DNA of 64,000 bases. Origin: JAHJQZ01 sp963667595 (GTDB lineage Bacteria; Pseudomonadota; Alphaproteobacteria; Rhizobiales; Devosiaceae). The first letter of the stretch is position 1. Every line of letters starts with the position of its first letter. The translations under genes were made by a program, and so were the position numbers. The stretch lies in contig CAXXWD010000010.1 of the NCBI GenBank assembly GCA_963667595.2, positions 248,001 to 312,000 of the forward strand, written 5' to 3'. Below, piece by piece: positions 16,486 to 25,828 of this stretch. Under the pieces are notes generated by a model. That model saw only the letters and a list, made by a program, of their open reading frames with translations, made no database searches and was not told the origin of the DNA.

Positions 16486-16670
16486 TCCCCCAACGCCGGA
16501 GTCGCCCCGGGACCCCCAACGCAGGAGTCGCCCCGGGGACTTGATCCCGGGGTCCACTCGCGATGCAGCTTTGTCTGGCGTCTGCGATGTCTCTTTCCCA
16601 TCACCCTTGAAGTGCCATTTGGCTGATGAGAGCAGGTTCCGGGATCAGGTCCCGGGACGACATTGGGGGA
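16486..16670. repeat. Palindromic intergenic element, copy 1, with an internal tandem repeat
   Basis: Fills most of the 310-bp gap between the adaptor gene and maeB. The ends are related in inverted orientation (TCCCCCAA at 16486 and TTGGGGGA ending at 16670, each beside a CCCGGG-centred palindrome). A 26-27-bp unit starting CCCCCAACGC is tandemly repeated at 16487-16512 and 16513-16539. The palindromic arms (16526-16560 and 16636-16660) resemble the arms of the 24037-24205 element. A third related half-arm is at 16385-16412. No ORF is credible here. Confidence 0.6.
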
Positions 16671-16674
16671 CGCC

Positions 16675-18972
16675 CTACCCCGCCTTCACTGTCTCCAGTT
16701 CGATGGCATCGGTCGCCGTGATGGCGGCCATGTTGACGATGCCACGGCTGGTGACCGATGGCGCAAGGATATGGGCCGGGGCATTGAGCCCGAGGATCAT
16801 CGGACCGATGGCCATGGCGTTGTTGGTTTCCTTCAAAAGCGTCATCGACAGGTTCGCCGATTCGAGATTGGGGAAGATCAGCAGATTGGCATCGCCCTGA
16901 AGGATGGAATCCGGAATGTAGCGCTCACGGATCGATTGATTGAGCGCCAGATCGCCTTGCATTTCACCCTCGACGATGAAGTCGGGCGCCGTTTCCCTCA
17001 AGATAGCATAGGCATCGCGCATCTTTTGCGACGTCTCTCCGTCACGCGATCCGAAATTCGAGTAGCTGAGAAGCGCCGCCCGTGCCTCGATCTGGAAGCG
17101 CCTGAGATGTTCGCGTGCTTCGAGCGCGATATTGGCCACCTGCCGGGCGGTCGGATCGATATGCATATAGGTATCGGCCAGACACAGAATGCCGTGCTGC
17201 ACGATCAGCATGGAGAGCCCGGAAATGTCGGAAATCCCCTCGCGCAACCCGATGATGTTCTTGAGATCGTCAGCGTGGCGGATGAACCGGCCCTGCAACC
17301 CGCACAGCATGCCGTCCGCGTCGCCGCGCCTGACCGCCAGCGCCCCGATGACGGTGGTGCGGGTGCGCACGTGGGTGCGGGCCGTGTCGGGCGTAATGCC
17401 CTTGCGGCCGACCAGCGAATGATAGAGATCGACATAGTCGCGATAGCGCGGATCGTTTTCCGGATTGATCAGTTCAAAATCCTTGCCGGGCGTCAGCGTC
17501 AATCCGAACCGTTCGATGCGCTGTTCCATCACCGCCGGCCGCCCGATGAGGATCGGCTGGACAAGCTTGTCCTCCAGCAACACCTGGGTGGCGCGCAGCA
17601 CGCGTTCATCCTCGCCATCGGCGAACACGATGCGCTTCGGGCTGGTGCTGGCCAGGGCGATGACCGGCTCCATGACAAGCCCGGTGCGGAACACGAACCG
17701 GTTGAGCTTTTCGTGGTAGGCGTCGAAATCGGTGATCGGACGCCGGGCGACGCCGCTTTCCATCGCCGCCTTGGCCACGGCGGGGGAAATCCTCAGGATC
17801 AGGCGCTTGTCGAAGGGATTGGGGATGAGATAGGTGCGCCCGAAACAATTGCGGACACCTGTCGAAGAGGCTTCGAGCGCCGGCTCGTGCGCCAGTTGGG
17901 CGATGGCCCTGACCGCCGCCAGCTTCATCTCCTCGTTGATGGCGGTGGCGCCGACATCGAGCGCGCCGCGGAACAGGAACGGGAAGCACAAAACGTTGTT
18001 GACCTGGTTGGGATAATCCGACCGGCCGGTGCAGATGATGGCGTCGGGTCGGGTTTCAAGGGCCAGCTCCGGCATGATCTCCGGGATCGGATTGGCCAGC
18101 GCCATGACCAGCGGATCGCGCGCCATCCTCTTGAGCATGGTCGGGGTCAGCGTTCCAGGACCGGATAACCCGAGGAAGATGTCGGCCCCGTCCATGGCGT
18201 CCTTGAGTTCGGTCAGGTCCGTATCCTGGGCATAGGCGCCGCGCCACTTGTCGACGTCCGGCTTGCGCTTCTCGGTGACGATGCCCTTGCGGTCGCCGAT
18301 CCAGATGTTTTCACGCTTTGCCCCCAGCGAAACCAGAAGGTTGAGGCAGGCGATGGCGGCCGCACCGGCCCCGGATGTGACGATCTTGACGTCTTCGATC
18401 TTCTTTCCGGTGATTTCGAGACCGTTGAGCACGGCTGCGGCGTTGATGATGGCGGTGCCATGCTGGTCGTCGTGAAAGACCGGAATATTCATCTGACCGC
18501 GCAAGGACTCTTCGATGGCAAAGCAGTCCGGCGCCTTGATGTCTTCGAGGTTGATGCCGCCGAAGCTCGGTTCAAGCGGACGCACCACGTTGATGAACTT
18601 TTCGACATCGGTCTCGTTGACCTCGATGTCGATGGAATCGATGCCGGCGAACTTCTTGAACAGGACCGCCTTGCCTTCCATCACCGGCTTGCCGGCCAGC
18701 GCGCCGATATTGCCGAGCCCGAGCACGGCGGTGCCATTGGAGATGACCGCGACCAGATTGGAGCGCGAGGTATAGATGTCGGCTTTTGACGGGTCCTTGG
18801 CGATTTCCTCGCAGGGCGCGGCGACGCCGGGAGAATAGGCCAGTGCCAGATCGCGCTCGTTGCTCAACGGCTTGATCGGGACGATCTCGATCTTGCCGGG
18901 GCGCGGTTCGGCATGAAAACAAAGTGCGGCGTCGCGAAGGGCTTTTTGCTGGTCGCGGGGCTCAGTTGCCAT
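16675..18972 (-). CDS. maeB: NADP-dependent malic enzyme with C-terminal phosphotransacetylase-like domain
   Basis: MaeB oxidatively decarboxylates malate to pyruvate, giving NADPH. The 765-residue protein has the malic enzyme N-terminal domain (residues 1-150, substrate motif ERDLALAYSPGVAAP), the NAD(P)-binding domain (about 165-410, FHDDQHGTA and GAGAAAIA) and a C-terminal phosphate acetyl/butyryltransferase-like domain (about 430-765) typical of the large proteobacterial enzymes, where it acts in regulation and oligomerisation. Length is normal. It is monocistronic, and convergent with the efflux operon across the repeat element. Confidence 0.95.
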   Translation of the reverse strand: MATEPRDQQKALRDAALCFHAEPRPGKIEIVPIKPLSNERDLALAYSPGVAAPCEEIAKDPSKADIYTSRSNLVAVISNGTAVLGLGNIGALAGKPVMEGKAVLFKKFAGIDSIDIEVNETDVEKFINVVRPLEPSFGGINLEDIKAPDCFAIEESLRGQMNIPVFHDDQHGTAIINAAAVLNGLEITGKKIEDVKIVTSGAGAAAIACLNLLVSLGAKRENIWIGDRKGIVTEKRKPDVDKWRGAYAQDTDLTELKDAMDGADIFLGLSGPGTLTPTMLKRMARDPLVMALANPIPEIMPELALETRPDAIICTGRSDYPNQVNNVLCFPFLFRGALDVGATAINEEMKLAAVRAIAQLAHEPALEASSTGVRNCFGRTYLIPNPFDKRLILRISPAVAKAAMESGVARRPITDFDAYHEKLNRFVFRTGLVMEPVIALASTSPKRIVFADGEDERVLRATQVLLEDKLVQPILIGRPAVMEQRIERFGLTLTPGKDFELINPENDPRYRDYVDLYHSLVGRKGITPDTARTHVRTRTTVIGALAVRRGDADGMLCGLQGRFIRHADDLKNIIGLREGISDISGLSMLIVQHGILCLADTYMHIDPTARQVANIALEAREHLRRFQIEARAALLSYSNFGSRDGETSQKMRDAYAILRETAPDFIVEGEMQGDLALNQSIRERYIPDSILQGDANLLIFPNLESANLSMTLLKETNNAMAIGPMILGLNAPAHILAPSVTSRGIVNMAAITATDAIELETVKAG

Positions 18973-19080
18973 AATAAGTTCCTTTTGGCGGTCACGGCGC
19001 CGAAACGGATTTTGACACTGAACTGGCGCCAGCGGGGACTAGTTGCCACTAATCAGCGGCAAAGAAAAGCCATCTCGACA

Positions 19081-20667
19081 TCAGGCCGCTTCTTCTTCAC
19101 CCTCATCCTTGGGCGCAACGAAGTTGAGGGCGCGTGCCAGGGTCAGGAAGGACTCGGTCTTGAGCGGCGGCGCGAACAGGAAACCCTGGGCCTGGGTGAC
19201 GCCATGGTCGCGTAAATAGAGTGCCTGAATCTCGGTCTCGACACCCTCGGCGACAATTTCCGCATCGAGATCGTGCGCCATGGCAATCAGACCGTTTAAA
19301 ACCGGCACCTGCTGGCTTTCCTGTTTGACCATGTCGACAAAGACGTGATCGATCTTGATGACGTCAACGCCCAGCGTCTGCATATAGGCCAGGTTGGAAT
19401 GGCCGGTACCGACATCGTCGAGCGCCAGCCGTGCACCGATGGCATGAAGGCCGGCAATGACGCTCAGGGCCTGCACGGTATTCGAGAACGGACGACGCTC
19501 GGTGATTTCGAAGACCAGTTGCCGGAACTTGATCGGCGAACCGCCGAAGATCGCCTGCACGTCCTCGACAATGGAATTGTCGCGGAAATGACCCTCGAAC
19601 AGGTTGATGGAAATCTTCATGTCCGGCATTTCGGCGGCCAGTTCCGACAATTCGTCGCGAACGAGCTGCATCAGATGGATGGTCATGGGAATGGCGAAGC
19701 CGGATGCTTCGGCATAATCGATAAATTCGCTCGGCGGGATGACCTTGCCGTTGCGCTTGATCCAGCGCACCAGCACCTCGCAGCCGAGCAGCTTGCCGGT
19801 GCTGAGGTTGATGACTGGCTGATAATAGGCCTGCAATTCGCCTAGCGCGATGGCGCGCTCGAGATCGATGGCGGGAATGGCCGTCCGGCGCACGTATTGC
19901 AGCACCATGAACAGGAAACCGGCGCTCATCAGACAGGCGATGGCGGTAAAGGCCCAGTCGAGATCGGCGAAATCCGCCCTGACATCAACGAAGGGAATGG
20001 CGACTTCGGCCCGGATCGGGATTTCGCTGGCGAAGGAGTTGACGGCGATGAAGGCCTGATCGTTGGTCCGGGCGGCATAGGCATCGTAATCGCCGAAGGT
20101 CAGAATGTCGGTGCCATTGGTCAGGGACATCTTGAGGGTTGTCGCGTCGCGAAGCGATCCGGGCAGGCCGTGATCGAGGTGCGGGCTGAGATAGACGAAC
20201 GCCGAAACGAATTTGGAACCGACAAGCCGCGTTACCTTGAGCATGGGCAACTCGTAGCCGTCGATCTGAACGGCGGTCAGCGTCTCCGGCTTGCCGGGCA
20301 GCGTCAGTGTGGGCGACAGGACCGAATAGGTGAAATGCTGTCCGAACAGATCGCAATACTGAACGCCGTCTTCGTTCTCGACCAGGAACTGCCGGATAGC
20401 CAGGGACGAACGAAAGGCGTCCTGGGCATTGCGGACGAATGTCGGGGTACACAGCGACGGGCTCTCATCCACCACGGTGCGAATGACCCGTAGCCCATCG
20501 TAGACGGCTTCCTGCGTCTCCACCGTGAGTTCATCGACCAGTTCCTGAACCGCGGCCGTTTCACGCATGCGCACATAACCATCGAGGATGTAGTCGACCG
20601 AAAACACCGGCACGAACGCCAGAATGGCGCTCACCAACATGAGAATATGGGAGTATCTGGAAATCAT
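19081..20667 (-). CDS. Membrane-anchored EAL-domain protein with CSS-type periplasmic sensor
   Basis: The protein (about 528 residues) has a membrane segment at residues 8-26, a periplasmic region of about 200 residues with conserved Cys (SPSLCTPTF, VQYCDLFG) resembling the CSS-motif redox sensor, a second membrane segment (AIACLMSAGFLFMVL) and a C-terminal EAL domain. The EAL core reads EVLVRW in place of EALLR, with metal ligands retained: Asn in ISINLFE, Asp in DDVGTG, Lys in IKIDH and Glu in AEGVET. A c-di-GMP phosphodiesterase is likely; the EVL and DDV changes are mild. The ATG at 20667 gives a normal start; an upstream in-frame extension to 20736 is not needed. Confidence 0.88.
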   Translation of the reverse strand: MISRYSHILMLVSAILAFVPVFSVDYILDGYVRMRETAAVQELVDELTVETQEAVYDGLRVIRTVVDESPSLCTPTFVRNAQDAFRSSLAIRQFLVENEDGVQYCDLFGQHFTYSVLSPTLTLPGKPETLTAVQIDGYELPMLKVTRLVGSKFVSAFVYLSPHLDHGLPGSLRDATTLKMSLTNGTDILTFGDYDAYAARTNDQAFIAVNSFASEIPIRAEVAIPFVDVRADFADLDWAFTAIACLMSAGFLFMVLQYVRRTAIPAIDLERAIALGELQAYYQPVINLSTGKLLGCEVLVRWIKRNGKVIPPSEFIDYAEASGFAIPMTIHLMQLVRDELSELAAEMPDMKISINLFEGHFRDNSIVEDVQAIFGGSPIKFRQLVFEITERRPFSNTVQALSVIAGLHAIGARLALDDVGTGHSNLAYMQTLGVDVIKIDHVFVDMVKQESQQVPVLNGLIAMAHDLDAEIVAEGVETEIQALYLRDHGVTQAQGFLFAPPLKTESFLTLARALNFVAPKDEGEEEAA

Positions 20668-20851
20668 CCGGTGTTCCGCACGCGTCCGCTCGTGAGCCAG
20701 ACAATAGGGAGCGTGGGCTAAAGTCCCGTTAAGCACCCCGGATAAAGTGGGGGCCCGATACTCAGGATTTGACCGGTTTCGACGGCGTGCCGAATGAACG
20801 AACCGCCGGCAGACCGCACGGGCCCGCCGGCATCAAGGGGTATTTCCCGGA

Positions 20852-22624
20852 CTATTTCTTGTCTTGCGGGTTAACGCGGATATGCAATTCCCTGAGCTGT
20901 TTGGCGGTGGCCTCGGAGGGCGCGCCGAGCAACAGGTCTTCGCCCTGCTGATTCATTGGGAAAGCGGTGACTTCCCGCAGGTTCTGTTCGTTCTGGATCA
21001 GCATGACGATTCGCTCGATGCCGGCGGCCAGGCCACCGTGCGGCGGGGCGCCGTAGCTCAAGGCCCTCAACATACCGCCGAACTGGGCTTCCAGGTGCTC
21101 GCGGTCGTAACCGGCGATGGCAAAAGCCTTTTCCATGATGTCGGGACGATGGTTCCGGATGGCGCCGGAGGCCAGCTCGTACCCGTTACACACCACATCG
21201 TACTGATAGGCGTGGATGGTCAGCGGGTCCTGCGTCTCCAGGGCCTCAAGCCCACCCTCGGGCATCGAGAACGGGTTGTGGGAGAAATCGACGCGCTTTT
21301 CCTCCTCGTTCCATTCATACATCGGGAAATCGACGATCCAGCACAGCGCGAACTGTTCAGTATCGACCAGATCGAGCCCAAAGCCGATCTTGTTGCGGGC
21401 CTGCCCGGCGAAAGTGGCGAACTTGGCCGGCACGCCGGCGACGAAGAACACCGCATCGCCGTCCGCAAGGCCGAGCTGGGCACGAATCGCCGCCGTCCGT
21501 TCGGGACCGATATTCTTGGCGATCGGACCGGCCCCCTCGCCGTCGCGGAAAAAGATGTAGCCGAGGCCCGGTTGACCCTCGCCCTGCGCCCAACCGTTCA
21601 TGCGATCACAGAAGGCGCGCGAACCGCCTTTCGGCGCCGGGATGGCCCAGACCTCGACAGCCGGATCGCTGGCGATCTGGTTGGCGAAAACCTTGAAACC
21701 GGACCCGGCGAAATGCTCGGTCACGGATTGCATGACGAGCGGGTTTCTGAGGTCCGGCTTGTCCGAGCCGTATTTTCGCATGGCTTCGGCAAAAGGAATG
21801 CGCGGCAGGACCTTGGTTACCGGGCGCGTGCCGCCGAACTCCTCGAAAATGCCGCGAATGACCGGCTCGAAGGCAACAAACACGTCTTCCTGCTCGACGA
21901 AGCTCATTTCGACGTCGCACTGATAGAACTCGCCGGCGCGGTCGTGGCGCGGATCTTCGTCACGAAAGCACGGCGCGATCTGGAAATAGCGATCGAACCC
22001 GGCGATCATCAGCAACTGCTTGAACATCTGCGGCGCCTGGGGCAGCGCATAGAACTTGCCGGCATGAAGGCGCGACGGCACGAGAAAGTCGCGGGCGCCT
22101 TCCGGGCTCGACGCGGTCAGAACCGGGGTATTGTATTCGGAAAAGCCCGCCTCGGTCATGCGTCGGCGCAAAGCGGCGATGATCTTCGAACGCACAACGA
22201 TATTCTGGTGCAGCCGGTCGCGCCTCAGATCGAGGAAGCGATAGCGCATACGCGTGTCTTCCGGATACTCCTGGTCGCCGAACACCGGCATCGGCAGATC
22301 GAGCGACGGTCCAAGCACCTCGACGGAGCGGATGAAGACCTCGATCTCGCCGGTCGGCAGATTGGGATTGACGGCCTCGTCGTCGCGCTTCCTCACCTCG
22401 CCTTCGAAGCGCACCACCCATTCGGCGTGCAGCTTTTCGACATCGGCGAAAGCGGAGGAATCGGGATCGACCACGCATTGCGTAATGCCGTAATGATCCC
22501 TCAAGTCGACAAACAGAAGCCCGCCATGGTCGCGGATACGATGGGCCCAACCGCTCAGTCGGACAGTCTCACCTGCGTTTGCAGCGGTCAGCGCGCCGCA
22601 GGTATGGGTGCGATAGAGGTGCAT
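20852..22624 (-). CDS. aspS: Aspartate--tRNA ligase
   Basis: The 590-residue class IIb synthetase has the N-terminal OB anticodon-binding domain (1-110), motif 2 (FRDEDPRHDRAGEFYQ), the bacterial GAD insertion (about 300-420) and motif 3 (GGLAAGIERIVM). ATG 22624 with GAAGG upstream gives the standard start MHLYRTHTCG. The window also encodes GatC, GatA and GatB, and no AsnRS is seen here, so this may be the non-discriminating type that also charges tRNA-Asn; sequence reading alone cannot settle this. Confidence 0.95.
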   Translation of the reverse strand: MHLYRTHTCGALTAANAGETVRLSGWAHRIRDHGGLLFVDLRDHYGITQCVVDPDSSAFADVEKLHAEWVVRFEGEVRKRDDEAVNPNLPTGEIEVFIRSVEVLGPSLDLPMPVFGDQEYPEDTRMRYRFLDLRRDRLHQNIVVRSKIIAALRRRMTEAGFSEYNTPVLTASSPEGARDFLVPSRLHAGKFYALPQAPQMFKQLLMIAGFDRYFQIAPCFRDEDPRHDRAGEFYQCDVEMSFVEQEDVFVAFEPVIRGIFEEFGGTRPVTKVLPRIPFAEAMRKYGSDKPDLRNPLVMQSVTEHFAGSGFKVFANQIASDPAVEVWAIPAPKGGSRAFCDRMNGWAQGEGQPGLGYIFFRDGEGAGPIAKNIGPERTAAIRAQLGLADGDAVFFVAGVPAKFATFAGQARNKIGFGLDLVDTEQFALCWIVDFPMYEWNEEEKRVDFSHNPFSMPEGGLEALETQDPLTIHAYQYDVVCNGYELASGAIRNHRPDIMEKAFAIAGYDREHLEAQFGGMLRALSYGAPPHGGLAAGIERIVMLIQNEQNLREVTAFPMNQQGEDLLLGAPSEATAKQLRELHIRVNPQDKK

Positions 22625-22782
22625 TTTATTGCCTTCGAGACGAATTCGTCGAGGCGGGAAAAGCGCACGCGCGACACAGAAAGTCAAGGCAATGCGCGTT
22701 CGTGTGGCTCAAAGCTCGTCAAAGCCTTTATGACAGCGCAACAGGCTGCTAGTAACAATGGAAAAAAGTGATTGAGTCAAAA

Positions 22783-23937
22783 ATGGAACTAGTCGTTCGA
22801 ACCGACGACCTCGCTGATTTCTGCGCTGCCGCTCGAAACAAACCCTTTGTCACCGTCGATACCGAATTCCTTCGCGAAACCACCTATTGGCCGAAACTGT
22901 GTTTGGTGCAACTTGCCGTCGACGAGCGCGCCATTGTGGTCGATCCGTTGGCCAAGGACATTTCGCTGAAGCCACTTTTCGAGCTTCTGGACGATCCGGA
23001 TGTCGTCAAGGTCTTCCACGCCGCCCGTCAGGATGTCGAAATCTTCGTCAACCTGACCGGACGGGTGCCCCAGAACCTCTTCGACACCCAGGTGGCGGCC
23101 AGCGTTTGCGGATATGGCGACAGCGCGTCATACGACTCGCTGGTTCAGTCCATCGTCGGGATCAAGCTCGACAAGTCCTCGCGGTTCACCGACTGGTCGG
23201 CGCGTCCGCTCTCGGACAAGCAGATGACCTACGCGGTGGCGGACGTCACCCATTTGCGGGACATCTACAAGGCGCTCGTGGCCGAACTGGAACGCAACGG
23301 GCGCGCCGACTGGGTTGCCGGCGAAAACCGCATCCTGCAAAGCATCGACACCTATATCGTCAAGCCGGCGGAGGCCTGGCGGCGGATCAAGGCCCGACTC
23401 AACCGGCCGCGCGATCTGGCCGCGCTCATGGCGCTCGGGGAATGGCGCGAGGCGCGCGCCCAGGACACCAACCAGCCGCGCGGCCGTATTCTCAAGGACG
23501 AGGCGATCGCCGAACTGGCCATCCAGCGGCCGAAATCCAGCGCCGAATTCGACAAGCTGAGGGCCGTGCCCAAAGGCTATGGCCGGTCTTCGCTCGGGGC
23601 GGAAATCATCGCCATTATCGCCAAGGTCGAGGCCATCCCGAAATCCGAGCTGCCCGTCCTGCCCAAGCGCCCCAACGGCCCCTCGCCCAAAGGGGCGATC
23701 GGCGATCTCATCCGCGTGCTTTTGAAGGCGGTTGCCGAACGCGAAGGCGTCGCGGCGCGCATCATTGCGACAAGCGACGATATCGACCAGATCGTTCTGG
23801 ACGACGAGGCCGACGTAGCGGCCCTCAAGGGCTGGCGGCGCGCCGTGTTCGGCGAAAAGGCGCTGGCGATCAAACAGGGCCGGCTCGGCCTGTCCGCAAC
23901 GCCGAAAGGTATCGTCGAGATCGAGATCAAGGCGTGA
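22783..23937 (+). CDS. rnd: Ribonuclease D
   Basis: This 384-residue 3'-5' exoribonuclease matures tRNA and other small RNA 3' ends. DEDD residues are visible in VDTEFLRE (Exo I), FHAARQDVEIF (Exo II) and YAVADVTHL (Exo III, DEDDy Tyr). An HRDC domain follows (about 205-285) and a C-terminal helical region. I chose the ATG at 22783, which gives the usual MELVV start; a GTG at 22768 is possible. It is divergent from aspS, with a 158-bp shared upstream gap. Confidence 0.93.
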   Translation: MELVVRTDDLADFCAAARNKPFVTVDTEFLRETTYWPKLCLVQLAVDERAIVVDPLAKDISLKPLFELLDDPDVVKVFHAARQDVEIFVNLTGRVPQNLFDTQVAASVCGYGDSASYDSLVQSIVGIKLDKSSRFTDWSARPLSDKQMTYAVADVTHLRDIYKALVAELERNGRADWVAGENRILQSIDTYIVKPAEAWRRIKARLNRPRDLAALMALGEWREARAQDTNQPRGRILKDEAIAELAIQRPKSSAEFDKLRAVPKGYGRSSLGAEIIAIIAKVEAIPKSELPVLPKRPNGPSPKGAIGDLIRVLLKAVAEREGVAARIIATSDDIDQIVLDDEADVAALKGWRRAVFGEKALAIKQGRLGLSATPKGIVEIEIKA

Positions 23938-24036
23938 GGTCGGGGCCTTTCGGTCCCCTCATGCCATCGGTTTTTTGCCGATCCTGTCTCGTCTCACGCG
24001 GTCCTTGCGAACCCGTTTGCCCCCGGCAGGACACTT

Positions 24037-24205
24037 GAGTCGTCCCGGTGCTTGACACCGGGACTCACTCTCGGAACAACCTGCATCCAAGCTGGAAATC
24101 TGGTTCACCGAGCGACAAAACGAATAAATATCAATAGACTAGATAAAAATACTTTGGCACATTGCCGATGCGAGTGGATCCCGGTGTCAAGCACCGGGAT
24201 GACTC
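24037..24205. repeat. MITE-like palindromic element, copy 2
   Basis: The 333-bp gap between rnd and ppx is mostly this element. It has 34-bp terminal inverted repeats (24037-24070 and 24172-24205) with three mismatches. Each arm is itself palindromic (CCCGGTG...CACCGGG). The interior is AT-rich (24100-24165), unlike the flanks, and has no ORF. The arms match the general pattern of the 16486-16670 element, so the family is dispersed. Mobility is inferred from structure only. Confidence 0.7.
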
Positions 24206-24270
24206 CGTGTGTTGTTTCGAAGCTCGAGTACCCCTGCAAGGGCCAGTTAAGTGAAGGCTGCGGGCCCCGC

Positions 24271-25821
24271 TCAGTCCGTGCTGATGCCGCAGCCCGGAAA
24301 GCCCGCCTCGTCGCTCAAGCCCTTGAGGCGGTTGCGGACGCGTTCGCCGGCGAGGAATTCGAGTTCCCGCGGCAAATCGAGGACCAGATGGTCCTCTTTC
24401 ACATAGAAACTGAGCCGATCGAGCACGCCGGGCATGCCGGCGCTCAAGGGATAGGCGACGCGGAAGATCATGCCGATCAGGCGCGCGCGCCGGCCAGCCT
24501 TCTCGCCGGCCAGTTCCATGACGGTTGAATTGACGCTCTTGTGCTTGGGCCCCATGTAGCGCACCGCCAGCACCTGGGCGATAAAGGCGCGCTCTTCGTG
24601 GTTGATGCCGGTCATCGACCCGTAGGCGACCAGATCGACGCTTTGCTCGCCACGATAGTCGGGATGGCCGCGCCAGCCGATATCGGACAAAAGGCACGAG
24701 GCGATACGCAGGCGCTTTTCCTCCTCGCTTTCGGCAATGCCGGTGGCGGCGAAAAAGGAATCGGAAAAGGCAACAAGCTCGGCACCGTGCAAAGGCGAGC
24801 GCGCCCTGAGCTGCGCCATTTCGCCGGCGCCGGTCAGAAGCGGGTCGGCCAGCCGGTCCGCTTCGGGTAGCAGCGCATAAAGATAGCCTTCGCGCACGCC
24901 CAGAGCCGAAAAGGTCACGTTCGCGAATTTACCCTCGCGCAGCACCTCGCCTAAGACCAGCGCCCCATAGGGCAAAAGATCGCGGCGATTGGCGCTGATC
25001 TCGCGCATGCCGGCCAGAACCCGTTTGGATTTGGCGGCGGACACGATGAGATCTGAAAGCGAGACGGCTTCCTCGACGCTGATCGTATAGTGCTGCACCA
25101 TGTGCAGCGGGTAATGCGAACGCTTCTGATGCAGTTTGGCAAAGCTTCGCCACGTGCCGCCAATGGCGGCGAAGGTCTTGCCTTCGGACGCCTTGATAAT
25201 GCCGGAACGTTTGAGCCGTTCGCGGATCAGGGGCGCGGCACTCGACAGCGACATGTCGCTGTCGTCCTGCAGGCGGATAGCACCGAGGGCATGGGTTTCG
25301 CCCTCGGTTTCCCCCTCCGGCCCGAGCGCAGCCAGTTCGAGACTGCCGCCGCCGAGATCGCCGACCACGCCCACGAAGGCGTTGATGCCGGCCAGAACGC
25401 CGAGCGCCGAATAATGCGCCTCCTGTGTGCCGGTCAGAACGTTGACGGTCACGCCGGTAATGGCCTCGACCTGGGCGGTAAATACCGCCCCGTTGCTCGC
25501 TTCGCGCGTGGCCGAGGTGGCCAGAACGTGGAAATGGCTGACATTCATCAGCCGGACGACCAGCGCGAAGCGGCGGATGGCCCTCAGCGCCCGATCGGTC
25601 GCCTCATCGGAAAGCCGGCCCGTCGTTGCCACGCCGCGCCCGAGCGCGGAGGCCGATTTCTCATTGTAAAGAGGAGTAAGGACCCGCCCGTGCCGTTCGT
25701 AGACGACAAGGCGGATCGAGTTCGATCCGATATCGAGTACGGCGACTGGAGTGGCATTCTTCAGCCGCCCCTGCGCTTGCGGGTCGAGGTCTGTGCCCCA
25801 TAAACCATTCGTCGATACCAT
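24271..25821 (-). CDS. ppx: Exopolyphosphatase / Ppx-GppA family
   Basis: The 516-residue protein hydrolyses terminal phosphate from polyphosphate and/or pppGpp. The actin-like ATPase fold shows phosphate-1 motif VLDIGSNSIRLVVY (about residue 27), a TSATREASNG block, and phosphate-2 motif GDLGGGSLEL (about 150). The C-terminal half is the HD-like helical domain of long Ppx proteins. The gene directly follows ppk1 (7-bp gap), so synthesis and breakdown of polyphosphate are coupled in one operon. Confidence 0.93.
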   Translation of the reverse strand: MVSTNGLWGTDLDPQAQGRLKNATPVAVLDIGSNSIRLVVYERHGRVLTPLYNEKSASALGRGVATTGRLSDEATDRALRAIRRFALVVRLMNVSHFHVLATSATREASNGAVFTAQVEAITGVTVNVLTGTQEAHYSALGVLAGINAFVGVVGDLGGGSLELAALGPEGETEGETHALGAIRLQDDSDMSLSSAAPLIRERLKRSGIIKASEGKTFAAIGGTWRSFAKLHQKRSHYPLHMVQHYTISVEEAVSLSDLIVSAAKSKRVLAGMREISANRRDLLPYGALVLGEVLREGKFANVTFSALGVREGYLYALLPEADRLADPLLTGAGEMAQLRARSPLHGAELVAFSDSFFAATGIAESEEEKRLRIASCLLSDIGWRGHPDYRGEQSVDLVAYGSMTGINHEERAFIAQVLAVRYMGPKHKSVNSTVMELAGEKAGRRARLIGMIFRVAYPLSAGMPGVLDRLSFYVKEDHLVLDLPRELEFLAGERVRNRLKGLSDEAGFPGCGISTD

Positions 25822-25828
25822 CGGCCCG

